Positions 1-6,238 of a stretch of DNA of 25,735 bases are shown here, one piece after another. A program made the position numbers and the translations under genes. This DNA is from CAZILN01 sp964540005. GTDB lineage: Bacteria; Bacteroidota; Bacteroidia; Bacteroidales; SM23-62. The notes beneath the pieces were generated by a model that was not told the origin of the DNA, searched no databases, and saw nothing but the letters and a program-made list of their open reading frames with translations. How positions within the stretch are numbered: position 1 is the stretch's first letter; each line of letters starts with the position of its first letter. The DNA is taken from NCBI GenBank assembly GCA_964540005.1, contig CAZILN010000221.1:1-25735 (forward strand), in the 5' to 3' direction.

Positions 1-21
1 AAACTTGTTTTTTAATAGAGT

Positions 22-71
22 ATATCACTAAAACCGACCGTTATCGCGGCGGCTTAGCTCCACCGTTGGGC
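22..71 (+). repeat. attC-1, short integron recombination site at left edge
   Basis: The right core is GTTGGGC (65-71), a match to GTTRRRY. It is preceded by GGCGGCTTAGCTCCACCGTT (48-67), which recurs with one change in attC-4 (1775-1794). The left arm ACTAAAACCG pairs imperfectly with CGGCTTAGC. The R'' box is degenerate: TATATCAC stands where NNNNAAC is expected. The site is only about 50 bp, near the lower limit for attC. It closes a cassette that lies outside the window to the left. Confidence 0.72.
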
Positions 72-89
72 AGCCAATAGGTGCTACTT

Positions 90-635
90 ATGCAAATATT
101 CATCAAATGGGCACAGAAGACGCCCTCGGTTTGGAAAAGGATCACCATCCTTGGAGTTGGTGCGATCATCTTCCCGGTACTCATTCCTACATTCCTGATC
201 GTTGTAACCACGAAAATTGATCAAGTCTTGGGGGTGAAATCCCTATTGTCCGGTCCAATAGGACTTGTGATCGGGGCCATCTTGATAGGTATGGGCGGAG
301 TGATAGCGTTATGGACAATCGCTATCCAATTTACTCGGGCCTCTGGGACACCCTTCCCCATGATGCCAACCAAGAAACTCATAACCAATGGCCCCTTTGC
401 GCTGTGCAGAAATCCCATGTCCCTGGGAACAATAATGGCATACGCAGGATTATCACTTGCAATAGGGTCAATCTCTTCATTGATCACAGTGGCATTATTC
501 ACCGCTTTGTTGCTGGGGTATATCAAACAGATCGAGGAAAAGGAATTGGTGTTGAGATTTGGTGACGAATACGTGCAGTATAAAGCTGCAACACCATTTC
601 TTATTCCGACTGTTTTGAAGCGAGCAAAAAAGTAA
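90..635 (+). CDS. Isoprenylcysteine carboxyl methyltransferase/PEMT-like membrane protein (cassette 1)
   Basis: This 181-residue integral membrane protein resembles the prokaryotic isoprenylcysteine O-methyltransferase / phospholipid methyltransferase group (ICMT/PEMT). Several hydrophobic segments are followed by the family's C-terminal signature: a GPFALCRNPMSLG stretch, equivalent to the usual GPFRYVRHPMYLG, and then an EEKEL..RFGDEYVQYK..TPFLIP block. These two blocks form the S-adenosylmethionine pocket in characterised relatives. The methyl acceptor cannot be told from sequence; bacterial members often have no known substrate. A GTG at 81 would add three residues, but the ATG at 90 is preferred and leaves a 24-nt leader from the cassette boundary. 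The gene is the sole cargo of cassette 1 and probably depends on an upstream integron promoter, since no promoter is visible in its leader. Confidence 0.75.
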   Translation: MQIFIKWAQKTPSVWKRITILGVGAIIFPVLIPTFLIVVTTKIDQVLGVKSLLSGPIGLVIGAILIGMGGVIALWTIAIQFTRASGTPFPMMPTKKLITNGPFALCRNPMSLGTIMAYAGLSLAIGSISSLITVALFTALLLGYIKQIEEKELVLRFGDEYVQYKAATPFLIPTVLKRAKK

Positions 636-641
636 AAGGCT

Positions 642-772
642 GCCCAACACTCGCTGGAGACGACAGCGCCTATCGGCGCTCGTTGTATTGCGGCTTTTTC
701 GTTTTGTCGGTAGGTTTGTCCAGTAAGGCAGTCCCGCCCACCCGGCGCCGCGGCTCAACTCCACCGTTGTGC
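642..772 (+). repeat. attC-2, integron recombination site
   Basis: R'' is GCCCAAC (642-648) and the right core is GTTGTGC (766-772). The segment GCGGCTCAACTCCACCGTTG before the core matches the equivalent part of attC-1 and attC-4. TGGAG after R'' pairs with CTCCA before R'. The centre holds a clear hairpin, AGCGCC-TATC-GGCGCT (665-680). At about 131 bp it is the longest site in the array. Its R'' is the exact reverse complement of the start of cassette 1. Confidence 0.85.
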
Positions 773-813
773 GCCTCTAAAAAGCAACCCTAAGTGCGAT
801 CTATACATCTTAA

Positions 814-1176
814 ATGAAAATGGCAATTCAAATGAAATCCGGATTTATTGTTATTCTTACAAGTTGTATTCTAGCCTTAGGTTGTGATTCTCAAAGCGAG
901 GATTTAATTTCGTTGGATGCTGAAGAGCAATTCTCCTACGATTTAAACGTTTATGGCGACGAGGAAGGAGCAAGAATAATTGAGCAAGCAAAACATTACT
1001 CTCGAAGCGAAATAATAAGAGATTCAGCAACTAGTTGGGGTGCCTATTATTATTACGTACCTGCAATGGGATATAGAGGTTTTGATTATGTTACTATTGA
1101 GACTTGTACTGGAGGAAAAGGCACTCATTGTGATGATCTCAATATGATTGAATTTAAATTTCACATAGAAGAATAA
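814..1176 (+). CDS. Small predicted lipoprotein of unknown function (cassette 2)
   Basis: I do not recognise this 120-residue protein. It has a lipoprotein signal: a basic start (MKMAIQMK), a hydrophobic stretch, and a lipobox LALGC with the acceptor Cys near residue 24, followed by an acidic D/S/E-rich segment. The mature part ends in alternating hydrophobic residues with a YYYY run, an aromatic GYRGFDYVTIE stretch and two further Cys (TCTGGKGTHCDD) that could form a disulfide. This suggests a compact beta-rich periplasmic or surface domain. ATG codons at 820 and 832 are alternative starts; 832 (MKSGF) would still give a good signal. It is the only gene of its cassette, with a 47-nt leader. 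The lower GC content and the absence of a family fit typical cassette cargo. Confidence 0.7.
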   Translation: MKMAIQMKSGFIVILTSCILALGCDSQSEDLISLDAEEQFSYDLNVYGDEEGARIIEQAKHYSRSEIIRDSATSWGAYYYYVPAMGYRGFDYVTIETCTGGKGTHCDDLNMIEFKFHIEE

Positions 1177-1181
1177 ACAGC

Positions 1182-1301
1182 GCAAAACAAGCTGCTTAAC
1201 TCTGACCACAAAACATCGGAGGTTTTATTGAGTATTTCTTCCGCTCTAAATCTGTTGATAAATCAATAATCACTGCCACGCAGTTTTATGGCAGGTTAGG
1301 T
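1182..1301 (+). repeat. attC-3, divergent integron recombination site
   Basis: The right core GTTAGGT (1295-1301) fits GTTRRRY. The left box GCGCAAAAC (1180-1188) pairs at 7 of 9 positions with GTTAGGTGC. CTGC just inside the left box can pair with GCAG just inside the right box. The interior is unlike attC-1, -2 and -4, so this site was identified from its cores and its position between two cassette genes. It is less certain than the others. Confidence 0.65.
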
Positions 1302-1325
1302 GCAAGTTTTAATATTGACTCGTAT

Positions 1326-1709
1326 ATGCAGACCAACCAATATAATTTCATCTTTGCTTTTTTCATTTTTGCATTTTTTAGTTGTAATTCGGAAATAGAG
1401 TCTGACCAAAATCATGACTCCAAGTGTGGTTATGGCGGCGAAACTATAATGGTGATTGAGGCTGAGCAAGCAACTATTAAAAAGGGAGAATATAAGTGCC
1501 TTCTTCAATTCGAGAAAGGGATTGTCACTGGTGACACTTATCTTGATGATACAATTTATTTATTACTTCCATGCAATTTAGATGAAGACTTCCAAATAGA
1601 TGGCTTAGGGATAATTGTATCTGGTGAAATAAAGGATAATCCTGCATTTTCATCACATACTAACTATACAGACTTTTACATAACAGAAATAACTAAAGCA
1701 AGCACCTAA
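1326..1709 (+). CDS. Small predicted lipoprotein of unknown function (cassette 3)
   Basis: This 127-residue protein matches nothing I recognise. It begins with a lipoprotein signal, a phenylalanine-rich hydrophobic stretch ending in FAFFSC with the acceptor Cys at residue 20, so it is probably membrane-anchored outside the cytoplasm. The mature chain is acidic and appears beta-rich (GIVTGDTYLDDTIYLLLPC, GLGIIVSGEIKD, DFYITEI), with Cys at about 34, 58 and 102 that might pair. It shows no clear similarity to the lipoprotein in the previous cassette beyond its layout. The stop codon TAA (1707-1709) lies inside the R'' box of the next attC, so the reading frame ends exactly at the cassette's recombination site. 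The leader from the cassette boundary is 30 nt and no promoter is visible in it. Confidence 0.7.
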   Translation: MQTNQYNFIFAFFIFAFFSCNSEIESDQNHDSKCGYGGETIMVIEAEQATIKKGEYKCLLQFEKGIVTGDTYLDDTIYLLLPCNLDEDFQIDGLGIIVSGEIKDNPAFSSHTNYTDFYITEITKAST

Positions 1710-1798
1710 CACTAAAGCCGACCGTTTACGCGTGTCACGTTATTCGCAACTTGGCAAATCCCGCGCCACGCTACGGCGGCTTAGTTCCACCGTTCTGT
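1704..1798 (+). repeat. attC-4, integron recombination site
   Basis: R'' is ACCTAAC (1704-1710) and the right core is GTTCTGT (1792-1798). The L'' box ACTAAAGCCG pairs with L' CGGCTTAGT, leaving one unpaired A. Such an extrahelical base is the mark by which integrases recognise the folded strand. Inner arms GCGTG and CACGC extend the stem. The right part (1775-1794) is nearly identical to attC-1. Confidence 0.87.
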
Positions 1799-1850
1799 GG
1801 ATTAGGAAGCTTATTCTGAAGGACAGATATATTGATCAACTTGAATTTCA

Positions 1851-1858
1851 TATCTTTG
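1851..1858 (+). promoter_or_regulatory. Possible -7 promoter element inside cassette 4
   Basis: TATCTTTG fits the Bacteroidota -7 consensus TAnnTTTG and lies 4 nt before the ATG at 1863, which would give a nearly leaderless transcript. The only TTG upstream is at 1832-1834, a spacing of 16 nt, shorter than the usual 19-23. Toxin-antitoxin cassettes in other integrons often have their own promoters, which makes the site plausible. It could be chance. Confidence 0.35.
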
Positions 1859-1862
1859 ACTT

Positions 1863-2177
1863 ATGGAAAGCAAGGCTATACTAAATAGAATCAAAGCTGG
1901 GATCTCTGAAATAGATCCTGAGGCGGAGGTATACTTGTATGGATCTCGAGCAAGGGGTGACAATAGAACAGACTCTGATTGGGACATTCTGGTTATCACT
2001 CCCAGAAAAAAAGTCACACTCGATTATGAAACAGATCTTCGTGATCCAATTTACGATATTGAGTTAGAAACAGGTCAGATTATTTCTCTTCTTGTGTATT
2101 CAGAATTAGACTGGAAAACAAGAATGTCGTACTCTCCCCTTTTCTCAAATATTAAGAAAGAAGGTGTAAGAATCTAG
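1863..2177 (+). CDS. MNT-type nucleotidyltransferase, probable antitoxin partner (cassette 4)
   Basis: This 104-residue minimal nucleotidyltransferase belongs to the DNA polymerase beta superfamily. The active-site signature is GS-x10-D-x-D: Gly27-Ser28 in LYGSRARGD, then Asp39 and Asp41 in DSDWDILV. The later stretch YDIELETGQIISLLVYS is typical of the Bacteroidota MNT proteins found beside HEPN proteins. In studied MNT/HEPN pairs the MNT protein neutralises the HEPN partner, in some systems by adding AMP to it. The next gene starts 3 nt after this stop codon, so the two are translated together. The pair fills one integron cassette, a common setting for toxin-antitoxin modules. Family and operon are clear; the antitoxin role is inferred. 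Confidence 0.8.
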   Translation: MESKAILNRIKAGISEIDPEAEVYLYGSRARGDNRTDSDWDILVITPRKKVTLDYETDLRDPIYDIELETGQIISLLVYSELDWKTRMSYSPLFSNIKKEGVRI

Positions 2178-2180
2178 AGC

Positions 2181-2561
2181 ATGAAGGATGAGAACATCGA
2201 GTACCGGATAAAACGGGCCCGTGAGACCTATAAAGATGCTTTAGTCCTTTATGAAATGGGGAGTATAAACTCCAGCATTAACCGCCTATATTATGCTGCC
2301 TTTTACGCGACTATTGCTCTACTATTGGATAAAAACATCGAAGTAAAATCTCACAAAGGTGTAAAACAAAAGCTAGGAGTAGAATTTGTATTGAAGGGAT
2401 TAATCTCGAAAGATCTTGCGAAGACTTATAGCATACTATCAGATTATCGCCATAAAGGGGACTATGACGACCTTTTTGAATTTGATCAAGAGATAGTCAA
2501 AGACCTATTGGATCCAGTAAAAGAGTATATAGATAAAATAGAAAGCTTACTTAATCCGTAA
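2181..2561 (+). CDS. HEPN-domain protein, probable toxin of MNT/HEPN pair (cassette 4)
   Basis: This 126-residue all-helical protein is of the HEPN family (PF05168-like). It has the N-terminal helix RIKRARETYKDALVLYE, the conserved RLYYAAFYA helix (about residues 35-43), and the C-terminal signature SDYRHKGDYDD (Arg90, His91, Asp94, Tyr95). Relatives carry R(Q/H)xGDYDD at this point rather than the RX4-6H RNase motif, so RNase activity cannot be assumed. It may act by another route or bind nucleotides or nucleic acid. It follows the MNT gene by 3 nt and is the last gene before attC-5. It is quite different from the HepT protein encoded at 12771-13124. Confidence 0.78.
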   Translation: MKDENIEYRIKRARETYKDALVLYEMGSINSSINRLYYAAFYATIALLLDKNIEVKSHKGVKQKLGVEFVLKGLISKDLAKTYSILSDYRHKGDYDDLFEFDQEIVKDLLDPVKEYIDKIESLLNP

Positions 2562-2669
2562 GCCCAGAATCACATTACACATATAGAGCAAGAGTATATC
2601 AGCGCTGTGTTGCTTAGTGAGTTTGAAGCTGAAGTACAACTAAACTAATTGACGCTTTTGTAGCAGACC

Positions 2670-2787
2670 ACAGAACAAATCACCACAGCGGACTTGCTGG
2701 CTGTCATGCTTTTTGTTGGTGAGTGGAGGGTGAATGAGGCAAAAAGACAAGCCAACTGGCGCAAGCCGCTGATTTCCAGTGTTATAG
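2670..2787 (+). repeat. attC-5, last recognisable integron recombination site
   Basis: R'' is ACAGAAC (2670-2676) and the right core is GTTATAG (2781-2787). Inside them AGCGGACTTG (2687-2696) pairs with CAAGCCGCT (2762-2770), leaving one extrahelical A, and AAATC pairs with GATTT. The inner arms TGGCTGTC and GACAAGCCA pair imperfectly. CCACAGAAC (2668-2676) is the exact complement of the start of cassette 4. No complement of the following bases (TTATAGCTATTT) was found downstream, so the array appears to end here. Confidence 0.82.
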
Positions 2788-3156
2788 CTATTTAATGCTT
2801 AGTTGTTCGGAGATAGACAGTCCTAAAGGAGTGATGGAAAAGAATTATTATAATTCTTGGAATAATGAAAGTGAATTTTAGCATTTAAAAAGATCATGGA
2901 ATTAATCTTAGACAAAAATGGATAACTACTTTATTGATATTTGTTATATCAGTTTGTCTTGCTTGTATAGCAGATAAGACTAAAGCAAGTAGCATCAATT
3001 TAAAAACACAACTAAATGATTCAAGTATAGATTAATATCTTTTGAACAGTAATGAAGGGTAATCTTCCTTGAGTAAATTAAAGTTAACTGAGATAAAACC
3101 GGGTTTCACTCCCTGACTTATCTTCCGGTCAAAGGCTGCAGTATCCCCTTTATGAA
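2788..3156. other. Post-array region with no intact gene
   Basis: This AT-rich stretch lies between the last attC and the end of the minus-strand oxidoreductase gene. It has no reading frame of useful length with a normal start. It contains a lipoprotein-like fragment (2901-3035, listed separately). No clear terminator is seen for the gene that ends at 3157. It is best read as eroded cassette or flanking DNA. Confidence 0.5.
2901..3035 (+). pseudogene. Possible remnant of a small lipoprotein gene
   Basis: A 44-codon open frame reads W-I-T-T-L-L-I-F-V-I-S-V-C-L-A-C and then a polar tail (ADKTKASSINLKTQ) before a TAA stop. It resembles a lipoprotein signal peptide with a Cys acceptor, but there is no ATG or GTG start in frame after the preceding stop, only an ATT at 2901. 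The encoded mature part would be under 25 residues. It sits just after the last attC, where a broken fifth cassette would be expected. The frame could be chance in AT-rich DNA. Confidence 0.3.
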
Positions 3157-4500
3157 TTATATTCCAGGTTCCCAGCCGGGCTGGTAATCCCGCCCCCAGA
3201 GTTTCATTGCATCCCTATCGTACATTCTTCCTGTAGCATCATCAATATCGAATCCTTTTCCAATGCGATAAGCAATGTTCGAATAATGCACCATGGCCAT
3301 GGTAATGGCTCCCTGGTCAATGGGTGCGGTTAATTTACTTTTTCCACGGATCGTATCGAAGAAATTTACAACATGTGCCGTCGACATATCCCCGCCGCCG
3401 CCCAGTGCGGTACCGGATTCATTTGATGCCGATTGACTGTCCTTAATAAGCTTTCCGGAACGGTCATATAAAATGTACATGTTCCGGTTTACAAAAACAG
3501 TCCCTTCACTTCCGAAAATAATTGTACCCCGGTCATAACCATAGGTAAAATATCCGTTCCGGCTTTTCCCATCCCATACAATAATTTTATCTCCTGCAAA
3601 CCTGAAGGTAACATCCATTGTATCGTACATTTCCCAACCATCGTCAAGGAAATGCCGTTTCTCAGCTTCAACATCAACACGCATTGGATAATCAACCTGA
3701 AGCGCCCAGCGGGCCACATCAAACTCATGTGTTCCGTTATTCCCCGATTCTGCTGTCCCGTAATCCCAGCCATACCAGTGCCAGTTGTAATCCCATGTTT
3801 CCTGGGTATATTCACGCCGGATCGCCGGTCCCTGAAAAAGGTCCCAATCCAGACCCTCACGCACAGGCACTTTTTTCTGAACCGGGACTTCTCCTCTCCT
3901 GTTTGAATAAAAGGCAACCGCTTTATACGGTGTTCCTATTACTCCATCATGGATTTCTTTAATGATCTCGATGGTATGATCTGAAGAACGCTGCTGTACC
4001 CCCATCTGTACTAATTTGTTATACTTTTTCTGTGCAGCAACGATCAGCTCATTTTCAAACATGTTGTGGCTGCATGGTTTCTCAACATACACATGTTTAC
4101 CCCCCTTTAATGCCATAATTGAACCAGGCGTGTGCCAGTGGTCCGGTGTTGCATTGAACATCAGATCAACCTGCGGATCTTCGATCACTTTGCGGATGTC
4201 GTTTTCCAGTTTCGGATCATAGTCAATGTGTTCCGCAAACCTCCTGGCAGCACCTTCACGCTGGCTTTTCATCACATCGCACAGGTAAAGCAACTCGACA
4301 TTGTTTTCCTTATCGGAAACGGGTTCAATATATGCACCCAACCGGCGTCCTAATCCAATAATTGCTACATGTAAACGATCGTTGGCACCAATTATCCTGC
4401 CATAGCTGCGTGCCGGCATTCCCATTGCAGAACTGCCTGCAGCTACGCCGGCTGCCCCTGCAGTAACTTTTTTTATAAAATCTCTCCTGTTTGAACTCAT
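3157..4500 (-). CDS. Gfo/Idh/MocA family oxidoreductase with Tat signal
   Basis: This 447-residue NAD(P)-dependent oxidoreductase starts with a twin-arginine signal (SSNRRDFIKKV, Arg5-Arg6, then an Ala/Gly-rich hydrophobic stretch), so it should be exported folded with its cofactor. A Rossmann fold follows (VAIIGLGRRLG near residue 46; acidic end YLCD near 74). The EKPCSHN motif (140-146), with the family's catalytic Lys, and THEFDVARW (257-265), with a conserved His/Asp pair, follow. Secreted members in Bacteroidota are often encoded with sulfatases and glycoside hydrolases and oxidise or epimerise sugars, some cleaving glycosides by an NAD-dependent route. The substrate here is not known. 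The gene is transcribed away from the sulfatase gene across a 303-bp shared upstream region. Family assignment is secure. Confidence 0.88.
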   Translation of the reverse strand: MSSNRRDFIKKVTAGAAGVAAGSSAMGMPARSYGRIIGANDRLHVAIIGLGRRLGAYIEPVSDKENNVELLYLCDVMKSQREGAARRFAEHIDYDPKLENDIRKVIEDPQVDLMFNATPDHWHTPGSIMALKGGKHVYVEKPCSHNMFENELIVAAQKKYNKLVQMGVQQRSSDHTIEIIKEIHDGVIGTPYKAVAFYSNRRGEVPVQKKVPVREGLDWDLFQGPAIRREYTQETWDYNWHWYGWDYGTAESGNNGTHEFDVARWALQVDYPMRVDVEAEKRHFLDDGWEMYDTMDVTFRFAGDKIIVWDGKSRNGYFTYGYDRGTIIFGSEGTVFVNRNMYILYDRSGKLIKDSQSASNESGTALGGGGDMSTAHVVNFFDTIRGKSKLTAPIDQGAITMAMVHYSNIAYRIGKGFDIDDATGRMYDRDAMKLWGRDYQPGWEPGI

Positions 4501-4803
4501 ATTAATAAATTTTTAAATAGTAGTCGTAGTGCCTTAAATATTAGCTGAGTATTATATCATTCCGGATAACAGATCTTATGTATCAGTCATTTAATCCTGA
4601 ATTAAGCTTAACATTGCTATAAATCTATGTAATATTCTCAATAAATAAAATTTTTATCAGGACGGAAAGCAGCCAATTCTCGAAAGGAATGATTATTCTT
4701 AGCCTGACAGAATTCCGGATAATAAAAGCCTTATAGTTTTTGAAATCCGGAGTATATTGTGGAAATTTAAGCATTATCAGTTTTTCAAAATAAACCAAAC
4801 AGA
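4501..4803. promoter_or_regulatory. Divergent upstream region with an 11-bp direct repeat
   Basis: This 303-bp AT-rich gap separates the oxidoreductase (minus) and sulfatase (plus) starts and must hold both promoters. No exact TAnnTTTG element was found on either strand. It has two copies of ATTCCGGATAA, at 4559-4569 and 4712-4722, about 150 bp apart, each lying nearer one of the two genes. They could be sites for a shared regulator; this is inference only. Confidence 0.35.
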
Positions 4804-6210
4804 ATGTATAAAAGAGCTGACGCACTGACTTTATGGACACATACAATACCAGTATTTATTCTCTTATCAATAATCAGTATTTCCTGCTCAACTGAAAAAC
4901 AAAAGAGACCCCCTAATGTGGTCATCATCTTTCTCGATGATTCGGGATGGTCTGACTTTCAACCATTCAGCCAGGGAGGTATACAGACACCGGGCGTACA
5001 ACAACTGGCCGAGGAAGGAACCATGTTCCGGAATTTCTATGTACCACAGGCTATCTGTTCTGCCTCACGATCAGCTCTGCTTACCGGTTGCTATCCCGGA
5101 AGAACAAAAGTATTCGGGGCCCATCCACCCAGGGCAAGAGGACTGGAAACCACCTTCCCGACCATGGGCGAGGTCTTTAAAGCAGGAGGATATGCCACTG
5201 CATTGTTTGGTAAATGGCATTGCGGTGATCAGCCCGGCACACGTCCCCATGAACGTGGATTTGATGAGTCCTGCGGACTGATGTATTCGAATGATATGTG
5301 GAAGCATCATCCGGAAGATCCTGAGTACTGGGGCCAGTTCCCGATATCTTTCTGGGAAAACGGGGAGATCATCATTGAGGATGTATCGGTGGAAGATCAG
5401 AAGAACCTGACCAGGTGGTATACAGAACATGCAGTTGACTTTATTGAACAGCACAGTAAGGAACCATTTTTATTGTACGTCCCCCACTCCATGCCGCATG
5501 TGCCAATTTTTTGCAGCGAAGAATTTGAGGGAAAATCCGGAGCCGGACTATATGGTGATGTGATCATGGAGCTGGACTGGTCGGTGGCAGAAATCACCGG
5601 GGCACTCAAGGATAACGGGATCTACAGGAACACCATCGTCGTTTTTACTTCGGATAACGGACCATGGATCAGTTATGGAAATCATGCAGGCACCACACCA
5701 TACCGTGAGGCTAAGGGTACATCTTTTGACGGGGGAACGCGATCGGCCTGTATCATAAGGTATCCCGGACAGGTTGAAGCTTCCGGAATTTCCAGTCAGG
5801 CTTTCTGTACCATCGACCTGCTCCCCACACTCTGTCACCTGACGGGAGTGCCCCTGCCCGATTCGGAAATTGACGGGATGAATGTATGGGATCTTATTGT
5901 TGCTACACCCGGTGCTGAAAACCCTCATCCCTTTTATGCTTTCTCAACCGGGAGTAATTTCGAATCTGTCATGAGCGGAGACGGGAAATGGAAACTGCAT
6001 CTCCCGCACAATTATCGCTCACTGGAAGTAGCCGGGGCGGACGGTATTCCCGGCATGTACAAACAGCTGCATACCGATCTTTCACTCTATGACCTTGAGT
6101 CGGATCCCTACGAATCGACTGACGTGAAAGACGAACATCCGGAGATCCTGGAAGCATTGATGGAATATGCAGAGACTCACAAAAGTATGTTCTATGGCCC
6201 CGGAGAATAG
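4804..6210 (+). CDS. Lipoprotein sulfatase, family S1 (formylglycine-dependent)
   Basis: This 468-residue type I sulfatase hydrolyses sulfate esters on glycans. A lipoprotein signal ends at Cys28 (SISC), so it is probably anchored at the cell surface or in the periplasm. The metal-binding LDDSG (Asp45, Asp46) follows. The modification signature CSASR (Cys85 to Arg89) fits C-x-A-x-R, where Cys is converted to formylglycine by an anaerobic or copper-dependent maturase encoded elsewhere. GKWHCGD (Lys137, His139), His228 and His232, SDNG (Asp284, Asn285) and Lys304 supply the rest of the usual active site. All catalytic residues appear intact. The S1 subfamily and the sulfated sugar cannot be fixed by eye. 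The stop faces the symporter gene, which ends 28 nt away on the other strand. Confidence 0.92.
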   Translation: MYKRADALTLWTHTIPVFILLSIISISCSTEKQKRPPNVVIIFLDDSGWSDFQPFSQGGIQTPGVQQLAEEGTMFRNFYVPQAICSASRSALLTGCYPGRTKVFGAHPPRARGLETTFPTMGEVFKAGGYATALFGKWHCGDQPGTRPHERGFDESCGLMYSNDMWKHHPEDPEYWGQFPISFWENGEIIIEDVSVEDQKNLTRWYTEHAVDFIEQHSKEPFLLYVPHSMPHVPIFCSEEFEGKSGAGLYGDVIMELDWSVAEITGALKDNGIYRNTIVVFTSDNGPWISYGNHAGTTPYREAKGTSFDGGTRSACIIRYPGQVEASGISSQAFCTIDLLPTLCHLTGVPLPDSEIDGMNVWDLIVATPGAENPHPFYAFSTGSNFESVMSGDGKWKLHLPHNYRSLEVAGADGIPGMYKQLHTDLSLYDLESDPYESTDVKDEHPEILEALMEYAETHKSMFYGPGE

Positions 6211-6238
6211 GTCTGAGGCAGGAACATGGATATGCCTT

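Larger units (their letters stand above)
1..2787 (+). mobile_element. Integron gene-cassette array (four complete cassettes, no integrase in window)
   Basis: Five attC-like sites delimit four cassettes: 66-766, 767-1295, 1296-1792 and 1793-2781. Cuts are placed after the G of each GTT core. The key evidence is the match between each cassette's 5' end and the R'' box of its own attC: GTTGGGCAGCC (65-75) with GGCTGCCCAAC (638-648), 11/11; GTTGTGCGCC (766-775) with AGCGCAAAAC (1179-1188), 8/10; GTTAGGTGC (1295-1303) with GCACCTAAC (1702-1710), 9/9; GTTCTGTGG (1792-1800) with CCACAGAAC (2668-2676), 9/9. Each cassette carries one gene, or one gene pair, in the same orientation with a short leader, which is the normal layout. 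Site orientation puts any integrase to the left of the window. Without it, this may be part of a larger integron or an integrase-less attC cluster (CALIN). The sequence evidence is strong; mobility today is inference. Confidence 0.86.

Noticed and set aside
22..1798. Repeated GGCGGCTTAG-TCCACCGTT segments as transposon or IS ends
   Set aside because: They are direct, not inverted, copies, no transposase is present, and the pairing of cassette ends with R'' boxes fits attC sites much better.
3157..4500. GH109 alpha-N-acetylgalactosaminidase as the call for the Tat oxidoreductase
   Set aside because: The Gfo/Idh/MocA fold is shared with GH109, but I do not see GH109-specific sequence blocks, so the general family name is kept.
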